A DNA stretch of 64,000 nucleotides from Paenibacillus phytorum. GTDB lineage: Bacteria > Bacillota > Bacilli > Paenibacillales > NBRC-103111. The stretch spans positions 62,001 to 126,000 of the forward strand of contig NZ_WHOA01000023.1 of NCBI RefSeq assembly GCF_013141715.1. Direction: 5' to 3'. Position numbers and translations under genes: made by a program. The notes under the pieces were generated by a model. That model had not been told where the DNA came from and made no database searches. It was given only the letters and a program-made list of their open reading frames with translations. This document shows positions 52,188-61,356 of this stretch, one piece after another. How positions within the stretch are numbered: the first letter of the stretch is position 1; each line of letters starts with the position of its first letter.

Positions 52188-53378
52188 ATGAGTAGAATAC
52201 CAAGAATCGTTATTTTAGGAGCAGGCTATGGCGGGATTCTATCCGCAATTCGTTTGCAAAAAGAATTAAATTACAATGAAGCTGATGTAACACTTGTAAA
52301 CAAACATGACTATCATTACATTACTACCCATCTTCACATGCCTGCTGCAGGGACAGATAATCCTGAAAATGCACGCGTGAACATTTTGAAATTGATTGAT
52401 GAATTTAAAGTTGATTTCGTGAAATCGACAGTTACACAAATCCGTCCGCACGAGAAAAAGGTTATTCTCGAAGATGGAACGCTTTCCTATGACTACCTGG
52501 TTATTGGTCTTGGTGGCGAAGCTGAAACTTTCGGTATTCCAGGTCTTAAAGAAAACGCATTGAACATCCGCAGTATCAACAGCGTTCGTTTCATTCGTGA
52601 ACATATTGAATATCAATTCGCGAAGTACAAGCGTGAGCCAGATCGCAAAGATTACCTGACATTCGTTATCGGTGGAGCAGGGTTTACTGGCATCGAGTTC
52701 ATTGGTGAGCTTGCTGACCGTATTCCACAGCTTTGCAAAGAATTCGACGTGGATCCTTCTCTTGTGAAGATTTATAATATTGAAGCAGCTCCAACAGCGC
52801 TGCCAGGATTCGATCCTGAGCTTGTTGAGTATGCGATGAAAGTTTTGACTGACAAAGGCATTACTTTCAAAATCGGTACAGCAATTAAAGAATGTACACC
52901 TGAAGGTGTTCTGATCGCTGGCGATGAGTTCATCAAAGCAGCTACAGTTGTTTGGACAGGCGGTATCCGCGGTAACCATATGCTTGATGAAGCTGGCTTC
53001 GAAACGATGCGAGGCAGAATTAAAGTTGATGAGCACCTGCATGCGCCAGGTTTCGATAACATCTATGTTGTTGGTGACTGTTCCATCGTGATGAACGATG
53101 AAGGAAGACCATATCCTCCAACAGCTCAAATCGCTATGCAGCAAGGTGAAGCTGTTGCGCACAACCTGATTGCTTCCATTCGCGGTTCGCAAATGAAAAC
53201 TTTCAAGTACTCCAACAAAGGTACAGTTGCTTCCTTAGGTAAAGGTCAAGCCATTGGTATCGTTGGTTCCCGTAAGCTTAAAGGTAACGTTGCAGCCATG
53301 ATGAAAAAAGTGGTTGATATGAGATACCTCTACATTATCGGCGGTATTCCACTTGTTATACGTAAGGGACGTTTCTAG
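52188..53378 (+). CDS. Type II NADH dehydrogenase (NDH-2)
   Basis: A 396-residue membrane-associated flavoprotein that passes electrons from NADH to menaquinone without pumping protons. FAD motif VILGAGYGGILSAI, NADH motif VIGGAGFTGIEFIGEL, and VYVVGDCSIVMND. The AQIAMQQGEAVAHNL region is typical, and the C-terminal half has amphipathic helices for membrane docking. GGAAGTGAG precedes ATG 52188. Resembles YjlD/YumB of Bacillus. A Rex-like operator upstream suggests NADH-responsive control. Confidence 0.92.
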   Translation: MSRIPRIVILGAGYGGILSAIRLQKELNYNEADVTLVNKHDYHYITTHLHMPAAGTDNPENARVNILKLIDEFKVDFVKSTVTQIRPHEKKVILEDGTLSYDYLVIGLGGEAETFGIPGLKENALNIRSINSVRFIREHIEYQFAKYKREPDRKDYLTFVIGGAGFTGIEFIGELADRIPQLCKEFDVDPSLVKIYNIEAAPTALPGFDPELVEYAMKVLTDKGITFKIGTAIKECTPEGVLIAGDEFIKAATVVWTGGIRGNHMLDEAGFETMRGRIKVDEHLHAPGFDNIYVVGDCSIVMNDEGRPYPPTAQIAMQQGEAVAHNLIASIRGSQMKTFKYSNKGTVASLGKGQAIGIVGSRKLKGNVAAMMKKVVDMRYLYIIGGIPLVIRKGRF

Positions 53379-53405
53379 TCATCATTAGTAAACGGGGGGA
53401 TCGCC

Positions 53406-53687
53406 ATGCGGCACTGCAGTGTCCAAGTAAGAGGACTTCTTACCCGGGATGAACTGGATCGTTACAATGCCTTGATCGAGGTCGGTCACTTTCTAGAGAC
53501 TGAGAAACGTTATGATCATGTAGCCGTTGTGCAAAAGGAAATTGATATCCTCATTCTTCCTGCGATTGAACGCTTGAAGGAAAAAGGTCGTCAGCGTGAC
53601 CGTGATACGGAAGCGTATCTGGCTCGTAAAGCGCAGATGGAAGCTGAATTAGAGGCTGCCCTGCGTGACGACGAGGATGAGGAGTAA
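53406..53687 (+). CDS. Hypothetical charged protein, 93 residues
   Basis: A soluble protein with a basic Arg/Lys middle and a very acidic C-terminus ending EAALRDDEDEE. It is predicted helical or coiled. GGGGGA precedes ATG 53406, which is 27 bp after the NDH-2 gene, so it is probably co-transcribed with it. Family not recognised. Confidence 0.75.
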   Translation: MRHCSVQVRGLLTRDELDRYNALIEVGHFLETEKRYDHVAVVQKEIDILILPAIERLKEKGRQRDRDTEAYLARKAQMEAELEAALRDDEDEE

Positions 53688-53696
53688 TTCATTGAT

Positions 53697-53740
53697 AAGA
53701 AAGCTTCGCTCTTCACTGAGCAAGCTTTCTTTTTTTTGCT
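53697..53740 (+). terminator. Terminator after the 53406 gene
   Basis: GAAAGCTT pairs with AAGCTTTC across an imperfect inner stem, followed by eight T. Confidence 0.8.
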
Positions 53741-53806
53741 TCATTCATCTGCAATGGCTGTTTACCCTCTTCCAAAAATGTGCACAATGTTGATTGTACA
53801 GGGATG

Positions 53807-53842
53807 CAAAAAGAGTGAAGGACACGGAGTCCTTCACTCTTG
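53807..53842 (-). terminator. Terminator of hemQ
   Basis: AAGAGTGAAGGAC and GTCCTTCACTCTT form a perfect 13-bp stem with a 5-base loop, with T-rich sequence on the minus strand. Confidence 0.9.
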
Positions 53843-53851
53843 AGTTATCTC

Positions 53852-54598
53852 TTAAATTTGAATTAATTTAACAAATTTATCAGGTGTCAGCAGGTTACCG
53901 ACGTAGAAGTCTCCGAACTCACCGAAACGTGCGCTCACTTCGTCGAAACGCATTTCATAAACAAGCTTTTTGAAATGAAGAGGATCATCGGAGAACAGGG
54001 TTACGCCCCACTCCCAATCATCAAGTCCTACGGAACCGGTAATGATTTGTTTGACTTTACCTGCGTATGTGCGCCCAATCATACCATGGCTGCGCATCAT
54101 TGTTTTGCGATCTTCTGCAGGGAGCATGTACCAGTTGTCATTGCCATCGCGACGTTTATTCATCGGATAGAAGCAGATGTGCTTCGATTTAGGCAGGATA
54201 GGCTTCAAGCGGGCCTGAATTTCCGGATCTTCCGAAGGATCCACACCTGGCTTAGCTAGATAACTGCTTAATTCTACAATGGATACGTAGGAATAGACCG
54301 GGATTGTAAAAGCGGCGAAGCTTGATTTATTAAACGTATTTTCCAATTCATTCAGTTCTTCAAGCGTTTCGCGCATTTGCATGAATACAAAGTCGGCTTT
54401 CTGACCAACGATGCTATAAACGCCAGTACTGCCTAGTTTATCGTTCTCGAATTGCTGCCACTGGGACAGAAATGTATTCAGCTCGTCCGTTGCGTGTTTA
54501 CGCTCCTGAGGGGTTGCGGCATGCCATGCGTTCCAGTCGATCAGACGGAAATCATGGAGCGCATACCAGCCTTCCAGCGTTTGTACGGCTTCACTCAT
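53852..54598 (-). CDS. hemQ: Coproheme decarboxylase (HemQ, chlorite dismutase family)
   Basis: A 248-residue enzyme that converts coproheme to heme b in the coproporphyrin-dependent pathway of Gram-positive bacteria. The catalytic Tyr context is [11 protein letters not shown] and the proximal His context [21 protein letters not shown]. The length and the [38 protein letters not shown] region are typical. ATG 54598 has GGAGG upstream. It is single, with a strong terminator. Confidence 0.94.
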   Translation of the reverse strand: MSEAVQTLEGWYALHDFRLIDWNAWHAATPQERKHATDELNTFLSQWQQFENDKLGSTGVYSIVGQKADFVFMQMRETLEELNELENTFNKSSFAAFTIPVYSYVSIVELSSYLAKPGVDPSEDPEIQARLKPILPKSKHICFYPMNKRRDGNDNWYMLPAEDRKTMMRSHGMIGRTYAGKVKQIITGSVGLDDWEWGVTLFSDDPLHFKKLVYEMRFDEVSARFGEFGDFYVGNLLTPDKFVKLIQI

Positions 54599-54788
54599 TG
54601 GTTTTCCTCCATTCAAGGGCTAATATCCCCTACATTGTATCCAATTCATAGGGAAAGGGCAAATGAACAAAGGGTGAAGAGGGAAATGTTCAATTTGTGT
54701 ACACTTTACCTGTGACATTTCGTGGATTACAATTATAAGGAAGTCAGATAGATGAACGGCTTCTTACATTGTTAAGGGGGAACATACA

Positions 54789-55073
54789 TTGTTACAAATG
54801 GTCATTGCCACTGTCTTAATGATAGTGTTATTTTTTGGGATCGGGTTTATTTTGAATATGCTAATGAAAACAACATGGTTTCCACTTTATGCTTTTATTG
54901 CTCTGGTTATTGGTGTTGTTATTTATGGTTCAATAGGAGAGGCGTCTTTTCTTTCCAGCGGAGAGAGCTTCACAATTGTTGATATTGTTCCGGCTATCGG
55001 TGGTTTAGTTGGCGCTATTTTAAGTGGATCGGCCATTAAAGCGCTGCGGATTAGAGGCTTCAAAATGTTTTAA
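54789..55073 (+). CDS. YuiB-like membrane protein
   Basis: A 94-residue protein with three hydrophobic segments (about residues 4-25, 32-47 and 62-83) and a short Arg/Lys C-terminus. It resembles YuiB of Bacillus, whose gene also lies near yumB/yumC. TTG 54789 has AAGGGGG upstream; ATG 54798 is an alternative. Function unknown. Confidence 0.65.
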   Translation: MLQMVIATVLMIVLFFGIGFILNMLMKTTWFPLYAFIALVIGVVIYGSIGEASFLSSGESFTIVDIVPAIGGLVGAILSGSAIKALRIRGFKMF

Positions 55074-55148
55074 GGTTCTCATAGAAATAGGCAGAACTGG
55101 TCACTCTAAGGTTGAGTTGCCTAAATTGACCTTTCGGAGGAGACTATT

Positions 55149-56021
55149 TTGCCTTTGGCCCATGTGAACGGAACCCAATTGAATGTTGAGATTACGGGGA
55201 CTGGCACCCCAATCGTCTTTATTCATCCACCATTATTAACCTTACAGACGTTTGCTTATCAAAGAGAGCAGCTTTCGGACCATTTCCAAGTCATTACTTT
55301 TGATATCAGAGGGCATGGTGCGAGCAAGTCTTCAGAACGTACATTTAGCTATGCGCTTATTGTTGAAGATATAAGACAATTGCTAGATTACCTGGGTATT
55401 GAAAAAGCGTTCTTATGTGGTTATTCCACAGGTGGCGCGTTAGTGCTGGAAGCGCTGCTTACGTACCCTAAACGTTTCTTTGGGGGAATAATGGTTAGCG
55501 GGATGTCGGAATTAACAGATCCTTATAACAAAAGCAGGGTATGGCTCGCCGCGCGGATGGCCGGTTCTGGTCTCTTTATGAATTTGTTGAAAAAAGCGAT
55601 CACCTTCGGGAATGCGGATAATGCTTCTACTTATCACGCACTGTACCAAAGCTCCGTTAGCGATGATGCCAAAAATGTGAAGCCGTATTATGAACAGGCC
55701 CTTACCTACACCTGTACGCGCCGTCTTCGGGGGATCCAGCATCCGATCCTATTGATTTATGGTCAAAAGGACCGCACATTTCATCGGTATGCGAACATAC
55801 TCCATGAAGAGCTGCCGCATAGCTCCCTCTATTTCATAAAGGATGCTAAGCATCAAATTCCGATTAAAAACCCTTCAAAGATGAATGACTTGATCCGCCT
55901 TTGGGTGGACAGCCTGGAAGATATTCAGACACAGCGTATACAGTTGGACTTAGCGATTGCAAAGAAGCTGAACCCAGACATGTATGGCGAGGACATCAAG
56001 GAAAGTCAGCTGCCACTTTGA
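55149..56021 (+). CDS. Alpha/beta hydrolase
   Basis: A 290-residue alpha/beta-hydrolase fold enzyme. The oxyanion region is FIHPPLLT, the nucleophile Ser is in LCGYSTGGALV, Asp is in YGQKDRTF and His in DAKHQIPI, so the triad is intact. TTG 55149 is chosen as GGAGGAG is seven bases upstream. Substrate unknown: esterase, lactonase or haloperoxidase-like are options. Confidence 0.88.
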   Translation: MPLAHVNGTQLNVEITGTGTPIVFIHPPLLTLQTFAYQREQLSDHFQVITFDIRGHGASKSSERTFSYALIVEDIRQLLDYLGIEKAFLCGYSTGGALVLEALLTYPKRFFGGIMVSGMSELTDPYNKSRVWLAARMAGSGLFMNLLKKAITFGNADNASTYHALYQSSVSDDAKNVKPYYEQALTYTCTRRLRGIQHPILLIYGQKDRTFHRYANILHEELPHSSLYFIKDAKHQIPIKNPSKMNDLIRLWVDSLEDIQTQRIQLDLAIAKKLNPDMYGEDIKESQLPL

Positions 56022-56030
56022 TAGATTGAA

Positions 56031-56066
56031 GAGCCTGTTGAGAAAACTCAACAGGCTCTGTTTTTA
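56031..56066 (+). terminator. Terminator after the hydrolase gene
   Basis: GAGCCTGTTGAG and CTCAACAGGCTC form a perfect 12-bp stem, followed by a T-run. Confidence 0.9.
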
Positions 56067-56082
56067 TTTAATAAGTCCGAAA

Positions 56083-57117
56083 TTAAAAGTGTTCCAAAAC
56101 AACCTTTCCAACTGTGTCGCCTGCTTCGATCATAGCGTGGGCCTTCCGCAAATTTGTTGCATCGATAGGCTCCATCCTTACAGCCAAAGTGGTACGGATG
56201 GTACCAGAATCGATTAGTTGGGCTACTTCATTTAGCAGTTTATGTTGTTCGATCATATCTGCCGTTTGGAACATCGAGCGGGTGAACATTAATTCCCAGA
56301 CAAACGTTACGCTTTTATTTTTAAGCAAAGTCAAATTGAGTGGATGGTCCGTCTCAACGATGGAGCAAATTTTGCCTTGCGGCGCAATCGCTTCGGCCAT
56401 GTTCTGCCAGTGCTGCTCCGTACTATTTAAACACAAGATATAGTCGGTATGCTGTAAGCCGAGAGCGTTCAATTGAGGAACGAAAGAATTGTGGTGGTTG
56501 ATGACATGATCTGCTCCCATTGTTTTCACCCAATCGATCGAAGTGGGACGGGAAGCCGTACCAATTACTGTCAGGCCGGCATACTTCGCTAGTTGTATTG
56601 CAATGGATCCTACACCCCCAGCAGCACCTATGATCAAAATAATCTTACCAGCGTTAACGTCTTTATTGTGGGACACACCTAGTCGGTCAAACAGTGCCTC
56701 CCAAGCTGTTATGGCTGTTAATGGCAGTGCTGCCGATTGAGCGAAATCAAGCGTTGACGGTTTTGTTCCGACGATACGTTCATCGACAAGATGAAACTCG
56801 CTGTTTCCGCCCGGGCGTGTAATGCTGCCTGCATAATAAACCTCATCGCCTGGTTGAAATAATGTGCATTCCGGTCCTGTTTGTTCCACTACACCCGCGA
56901 CGTCCCACCCCAGGATTCTTGGTGGTACTTCAGTCTTATCTTTTGGAGCCCTTACTTTGGTATCGACTGGATTTACAGAAATAGCCTTAACTTTGACAAG
57001 GAGATCTTTACCTATAGGAACCGGCTTCTCAATTTCCACATCAATCAAGCTTTCCGAATGCTCCACATTTAAATACTTATATAGACCTACTGCTTTCATA
57101 GTCTCTTTTGCAATCAT
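56083..57117 (-). CDS. Zinc-type alcohol dehydrogenase-like / quinone reductase (MDR)
   Basis: A 344-residue medium-chain dehydrogenase/reductase. ISVNPVDTKVRAPKD and ILGWDVAGVVEQTG open the GroES-like domain, and IIGAAGGVGSIAIQLAKYAGLTVIGTAS is the Rossmann NADPH site. No catalytic or structural zinc cysteines are obvious, so it is like quinone oxidoreductases of the ZADH type. ATG 57117 gives nine-base spacing to AGGAG; ATG 57126 abuts it. It is divergent from an HxlR regulator, the usual arrangement for quinone/aldehyde-responsive control. Confidence 0.88.
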   Translation of the reverse strand: MIAKETMKAVGLYKYLNVEHSESLIDVEIEKPVPIGKDLLVKVKAISVNPVDTKVRAPKDKTEVPPRILGWDVAGVVEQTGPECTLFQPGDEVYYAGSITRPGGNSEFHLVDERIVGTKPSTLDFAQSAALPLTAITAWEALFDRLGVSHNKDVNAGKIILIIGAAGGVGSIAIQLAKYAGLTVIGTASRPTSIDWVKTMGADHVINHHNSFVPQLNALGLQHTDYILCLNSTEQHWQNMAEAIAPQGKICSIVETDHPLNLTLLKNKSVTFVWELMFTRSMFQTADMIEQHKLLNEVAQLIDSGTIRTTLAVRMEPIDATNLRKAHAMIEAGDTVGKVVLEHF

Positions 57118-57207
57118 ATTTCCCATCTCCTCATTTAAATAATTGTTCTTTGTTGTTAGTTTAATCGATTCGTTTTAAAATAGTAAGTACGCACAATAAT
57201 GTTATGT

Positions 57208-57225
57208 AGTATCAATTTGTATACT
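57208..57225. promoter_or_regulatory. Dyad upstream of the HxlR gene
   Basis: AGTAT (57208-57212) and ATACT (57221-57225) with an 8-bp spacer; the right half overlaps a TATACT -10-like box. Candidate autoregulatory operator in the HxlR/MDR divergent region. Confidence 0.45.
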
Positions 57226-57244
57226 GTTAAGGAGCTGAATCGTA

Positions 57245-57601
57245 ATGCGTGATCGTAAAAGCGGGTACGGCAACCTTCATAATGATGAAGGCTGTCCAGT
57301 TGAATATACATTGGATGTTATCGGAGGCAAATGGAAAGGCGTTATTTTATATCACCTGATTGGAGGGACCAAAAGATTTAATGAATTCAGAAGAATCTGT
57401 CCATCCATTACGCAGAGAATGCTGACTCTACAATTAAGAGAACTGGAAGAGGACGGCATTGTCCACCGCGAGGTGTATCATCAAGTTCCTCCAAAGGTTG
57501 AATATTCGTTGACTGACTTCGGACAAACATTGGTCCCTATTATTTTACTTATGAAAGATTGGGGCAATGCTTACAAAAACAAGTCGGAGTGTCGCGTCTA
57601 A
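57245..57601 (+). CDS. HxlR-family transcriptional regulator
   Basis: A 118-residue winged-helix regulator. [23 protein letters not shown] carries the conserved N-terminal Cys used for thiol-based sensing in YodB/HypR-type members, then [34 protein letters not shown] gives the HTH and wing. TAAGGAG precedes ATG 57245. It likely represses the divergent MDR gene; ligand unknown. Confidence 0.9.
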   Translation: MRDRKSGYGNLHNDEGCPVEYTLDVIGGKWKGVILYHLIGGTKRFNEFRRICPSITQRMLTLQLRELEEDGIVHREVYHQVPPKVEYSLTDFGQTLVPIILLMKDWGNAYKNKSECRV

Positions 57602-57772
57602 TGGCTAAGTTGTCGGAATTTTGCCGTCCGAAAGGTTGGTTTTTTCAGATTAGGTAATATTATCTTTCTCTCGTAGATACCAAGCGTGTCGATTTTTGTG
57701 GTAGACTAATAGAGAGAAACCGAGAAGCTTACATAGCTGCAATCGGTTGAGGCAGGATGGTGCTGTAACGGA

Positions 57773-59293
57773 ATGAGAATGACGAATATGCTGCATTTCA
57801 CCGAGAACCACAGGTTTTGTGTGAACCGTGAGTTTTCTTTGAGCAGTCTGGATTATAAAATGTTAGCAATTATGTATCAGCCTATGATCGGCGGTTTGGC
57901 TATTAGTCTCTATCAAGCACTTTATCTGCAGATGAGTGCAGAAAAAGTCGGATATTCGCCGTTGGAACAACAACGAAAGCTATTTCTTCTGCTCGAGCTT
58001 GAGCAGGGGGAGCGAGGACGCAAATATCTAATAGAGCAATCTTCGAAGCTTGAAGCCATAGGGCTCCTGCAGACAACTCGCAAGTTTCTTCCGGGTGAAG
58101 AAGACTATGTCTTCGTGTATACCTTGTTCCCTCCGCTAGGGCCCAATGAGTTTTTCCGCAATCAGCATTTGACGCTGCTGCTCCGCGATAAGGTCGGTAA
58201 GTTCATGCTCCTGTCCCTTCGGGAAGAGCTGCTCTCGCCGGAGCCGGAAGAGTGCCATGATGCGAGTGAAGAGAACCTGTCTGTTCCGTTCTATGATCTA
58301 TTCCGCCTCAATACTCAGGTGGTTGACTACGAACTGGAGCAAGCCCTGTATGAGGCCTCGGCCAGTAAACAGGGAGACGCTCGCATGGATGTGACAACCA
58401 AAGGCTTCCAGTATGCGGATATCATTATGAGGTTCCCGCGAGGAGCGAGTAATCGCGTTTTCGTTGAAGCTCTCAAGCATAAACCGGATCAGATGGCTGC
58501 AATTAATATCGTGGCGAAAAAATACAACCTATCGCTTCAGGAAACATGCCGTTTGCTGGATGAGGATGGCGCATTCACCGAAGAGGGCGAGCTGCAGATG
58601 GATCTTATGCAGTATAATGCGAATCTGTTCTACAGACAGAGCAAGAAACGGGATGAGGAACGAGAGCGCACGTTGTCCAGGTCGGAAGAGAAGTCGGAAG
58701 GCGAAGCGAATGAGGATATGCTAGACACGTCTGGAGACAAGTCAGTTGAGATGGCTTATTACCTAGAAGTGCCGCAGCAGCTGCGAGGCGAATGTACAGA
58801 TCATCAATACAATTACATTATGCGAAATGAGCCGTATACGGCAGTTCTGAAAATGTTCTTTACTCAGGGCTCCATTCCGGACGGTGTACTTAATATATTT
58901 GAGAAGATTGATTTGAATTACAGATTGAAAGAGGAAGTCATTAATGTCTTGATCCACTTCCTACATATCGACCGCCGCTCATGGGCCAAGTCTTCGATTG
59001 AGGCGGTCGCATCGGATATGCTGGGCAAGCAAATTGTCACTTACGAACAAGCAGTGGAATATGTGCGTGAGAAAATCAGCTACAAACAGAAGGCTGCTTC
59101 CAAGGTTGAGGCCGCTAAAGCAGGCGGTGGCTCTGTAACTAGAGGCCGACAAGGCAAGACGCAGAAGCCTCACATACCGATCGTTGTGCCGGATGCCGGC
59201 ACAGCGGCGGCATCGAGGCTGACGGATGAAGAGCTGGAAGCCGCGAGACGGATGGCGCAAAAGCTGGACGAGCGCTTTAATCGGAAGAGCTGA
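57773..59293 (+). CDS. dnaB: Replication initiation/membrane attachment protein DnaB
   Basis: A 506-residue Firmicute primosome protein that, with DnaD and DnaI, loads the replicative helicase. Two helical DnaB/DnaD-like domains are separated by an acidic low-complexity linker (about residues 300-330). VPFYDLFRLNTQVVDYELEQAL and EPYTAVLKMFFTQGSIPDGVLNIFEKI are typical of the family. ATG 57773 has a weak AGGATGG about 12 bases upstream; ATG 57779 or 57788 are alternatives. It is followed by dnaI, the standard pair. Confidence 0.9.
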   Translation: MRMTNMLHFTENHRFCVNREFSLSSLDYKMLAIMYQPMIGGLAISLYQALYLQMSAEKVGYSPLEQQRKLFLLLELEQGERGRKYLIEQSSKLEAIGLLQTTRKFLPGEEDYVFVYTLFPPLGPNEFFRNQHLTLLLRDKVGKFMLLSLREELLSPEPEECHDASEENLSVPFYDLFRLNTQVVDYELEQALYEASASKQGDARMDVTTKGFQYADIIMRFPRGASNRVFVEALKHKPDQMAAINIVAKKYNLSLQETCRLLDEDGAFTEEGELQMDLMQYNANLFYRQSKKRDEERERTLSRSEEKSEGEANEDMLDTSGDKSVEMAYYLEVPQQLRGECTDHQYNYIMRNEPYTAVLKMFFTQGSIPDGVLNIFEKIDLNYRLKEEVINVLIHFLHIDRRSWAKSSIEAVASDMLGKQIVTYEQAVEYVREKISYKQKAASKVEAAKAGGGSVTRGRQGKTQKPHIPIVVPDAGTAAASRLTDEELEAARRMAQKLDERFNRKS

Positions 59294-59411
59294 CGGTTAG
59301 GGGTCTCAGTCTGCCTTTGATGTAACGAAAACTAACGCAATCGTAAAGAAAAGTATCGGAGAATGCTGTTTTAAACAACGAACTAGAGAATTATTAGGAG
59401 GTGCAGGAAGC

Positions 59412-60362
59412 ATGGATTCCCTTTCTCACTTACTCAAATCAATGCCGCAATCCGAATGGAGACGGAAGGCAGAAGCGAAAATTAAAGTTGTCATGGATGA
59501 CGCCTTAGTTCATAAATTTCGTCAAAAGTATCCATTTGTCGATGACTATACCATTAAGATTAATATGAACAAGCTGTATCAATATGTGACAGAGTTCAAA
59601 AACTGTTCGAACTGTCCAGGTTTAGAAAACTGTCCGAATGATATGACAGGGCATTATACGATGTTAACAGCCGATTCCGTCAATGAAAAGTCGTTTGTTC
59701 ATGAGGAAAAGGTAGCTTGCAAGAAGTTCAACGCGAAGCAGCTGCAGGATGCCATTAGCAGCCGAATCCGCACCTTTCACGTGGATCCACGGATGATTTC
59801 GCGCAGTTACTCGTTTGGAGATATCCTTGAAACGGATCTAGATCGGGCGAAAGCCGTTATGCAAATTAACGACTATGTCAGCCTGACCATGGAAGAGGGG
59901 CTTCAGACTAGAGGACTCTACTTATCCGGATCATTTGGAACGGGGAAGACGTTCCTAATGGGCTATATGCTGCACCAACTGGCCAAAGTCGGTATGACAG
60001 GTGCAATCGTCTATATGCCGGATTTTGCCGAGGACTTGAAGGGTATGTTCCAGGAGCCTTACAAGCTTAAGGAAACGATTGATCTTCTGAAGGATACGGA
60101 TTTATTAGTTTTCGATGATATTGGCGCGGAGAATTTGAATCCGTGGCTACGAGATCATGTTATTGGCGCTATCGTTAATCATCGGATGAATCGTAAGCCG
60201 ACCTTTTTCACATCCAATTACGCACTCTCTGATTTGGAAAAGCATTTCAGCTTCACGAATAAAGATGGTGACGAGGAATACAAGGGACAGCGGATTATGG
60301 ACCGTATTCGACCTTTTGTCGATGTGGTTGTGGTGACAGGTACGAACAAGCGCGGGAAATAA
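59412..60362 (+). CDS. dnaI: Primosomal helicase loader DnaI
   Basis: A 316-residue AAA+ ATPase. Zinc ligands are in CSNCPGLENCP and KSFVHEEKVACKKF (N-terminal zinc domain), then Walker A GSFGTGKTF at about residue 177, and Walker B LLVFDDIGAEN. AGGAGG precedes ATG 59412. It loads the DnaC-type helicase with DnaB/DnaD. The gene is ended by a strong terminator. Confidence 0.95.
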   Translation: MDSLSHLLKSMPQSEWRRKAEAKIKVVMDDALVHKFRQKYPFVDDYTIKINMNKLYQYVTEFKNCSNCPGLENCPNDMTGHYTMLTADSVNEKSFVHEEKVACKKFNAKQLQDAISSRIRTFHVDPRMISRSYSFGDILETDLDRAKAVMQINDYVSLTMEEGLQTRGLYLSGSFGTGKTFLMGYMLHQLAKVGMTGAIVYMPDFAEDLKGMFQEPYKLKETIDLLKDTDLLVFDDIGAENLNPWLRDHVIGAIVNHRMNRKPTFFTSNYALSDLEKHFSFTNKDGDEEYKGQRIMDRIRPFVDVVVVTGTNKRGK

Positions 60363-60363
60363 T

Positions 60364-60402
60364 AAAAAGCTTTACAGATGAGTTCATCTGTAAAGCTTTT
60401 TT
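60364..60402 (+). terminator. Terminator after dnaI
   Basis: AAAAAGCTTTACAGATGA pairs with TCATCTGTAAAGCTTTTT around a 2-base loop, a very long perfect stem. Confidence 0.92.
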
Positions 60403-60423
60403 AAATTATTAAAAATTGGCATG

Positions 60424-60457
60424 AAAAACCGCTTCACACTGAGTGCAAAGCGGTTCT
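60424..60457 (-). terminator. Terminator of the small 60477 gene
   Basis: GAACCGCTTTGCACT pairs with its partner AGTGTGAAGCGGTTTTT on the minus strand, with a T-run. Confidence 0.8.
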
Positions 60458-60476
60458 CTTTCAGGCTTGGACATTC

Positions 60477-60620
60477 CTATTTCATAACTTGAATCACGGT
60501 TGCAATAGCTGCAATTAGAAACAATACGCCAAAGAATGCGCCAAACCCAATGCCTACATCCATGAAATCATTACGCGGTTCTTCGTACACGTGAAGCTCA
60601 GGGTGTTTAGGATCGCTCAT
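60477..60620 (-). CDS. Short single-TM protein, 47 residues
   Basis: A 47-codon gene, ATG 60620 with GGGGGG upstream, stop TAG 60477-60479. The start MSDPKHPELHVYEEPRND is charged, then a single Gly/Phe/Ala-rich membrane segment follows, ending VIQVMK. A terminator follows directly. No family recognised. Confidence 0.75.
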   Translation of the reverse strand: MSDPKHPELHVYEEPRNDFMDVGIGFGAFFGVLFLIAAIATVIQVMK

Positions 60621-60753
60621 GTGGTTACCCCCCAACGTCCGACATTCGTATGTTTAAGTTTAGTATACCCAAATTCGTCGAAAGTTGTAAAGCTTATCAA
60701 AGTGACAATTGTGCAAACAATAACGGATAGCAGCGGAAAGTATTAAATAAGAC

Positions 60754-60785
60754 TTGACTCTAACATTAGTGTCATGGTTTACAAT
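60754..60785 (+). promoter_or_regulatory. MerR-type promoter with operator in the spacer
   Basis: TTGACT (60754-60759) and TACAAT (60780-60785) are 20 bp apart, with the dyad TGACTCTAACATTAGTGTCA (60755-60774) in the spacer. The over-long spacer with a central dyad is typical of MerR-activated promoters. Confidence 0.8.
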
Positions 60786-60830
60786 GAGATCATCCTTACT
60801 TGATCAAGGAAAAGGAAAAAGGTGAAGGCC

Positions 60831-61214
60831 ATGCGGATTAGTGAGTTATCCAAGCTTACCGGAGCCAGCATTCGTTCTTTGCGGTATTATGAGGCGAAAG
60901 GGCTAATCGCGACACAGCGTGAAGAAAACGGATATCGGGTGTTCAACCAGATGGCTGTTGAGCGCGTGAAGACCATTCAGTTTTATTTGAGCTTAGGCTT
61001 TACGACCGAACAAATTGAAAGCTTTCTGAACTGCGTCATGAAAAATCAGGAGTCGATGTGCGATGATTTGCTGCCACTCTACACAGAGAAGCTCGAAGAA
61101 ATCGAACAACAGATGAAGATGCTGCAGCTGCTGCAAGCTAATTTGAAGGATCGTATTGCTTATATCGAGCAGCAAAGACTTCAGGGGCTGCCTGTAGGTT
61201 TACCTGCTAAGTAG
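60831..61214 (+). CDS. MerR-family transcriptional regulator
   Basis: A 127-residue regulator. MRISELSKLTGASIRSLRYYEAKGLIATQREENGYRVFNQ is the HTH and wing, followed by a long dimerisation helix (about 75-118). Only one Cys pair region (NCVMKNQESMC) could bind metal or sense redox state. ATG 60831 has AAAGGTG upstream. It is likely autoregulated by the operator at 60755. Inducer unknown. Confidence 0.93.
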   Translation: MRISELSKLTGASIRSLRYYEAKGLIATQREENGYRVFNQMAVERVKTIQFYLSLGFTTEQIESFLNCVMKNQESMCDDLLPLYTEKLEEIEQQMKMLQLLQANLKDRIAYIEQQRLQGLPVGLPAK

Positions 61215-61250
61215 ATCTAATTTCAACCTTTTTGCTAACTTATGGCTTGG

Positions 61251-61278
61251 TTGAAATGACCCACTGGTGTGGTATACT
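61251..61278 (+). promoter_or_regulatory. Sigma-A promoter of trxA
   Basis: TTGAAA (61251-61256), 16 bp, TATACT (61273-61278), with an extended TG. About 79 bp before the trxA start. Confidence 0.75.
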
Positions 61279-61356
61279 TTACATGTTGACGTTCATCGGT
61301 AGCTAGGTACTACTTGATGTTATAAATCAAATCCATTCTTAGAAGGAGGAACTATC

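Noticed and set aside
52266..53192. Minus-strand open frame (308 codons) opposite the NDH-2 gene
   Set aside because: Shadow of the clearly coding NDH-2 gene; odd amino-acid make-up (many Cys, Asn, Phe) and no start signal.
53765..53790. Second sigma-B-like GGGTAA box on the minus strand near 53765
   Set aside because: No acceptable -35 at 12-14 bp, and it would transcribe antisense into the terminator of the 53406 gene.
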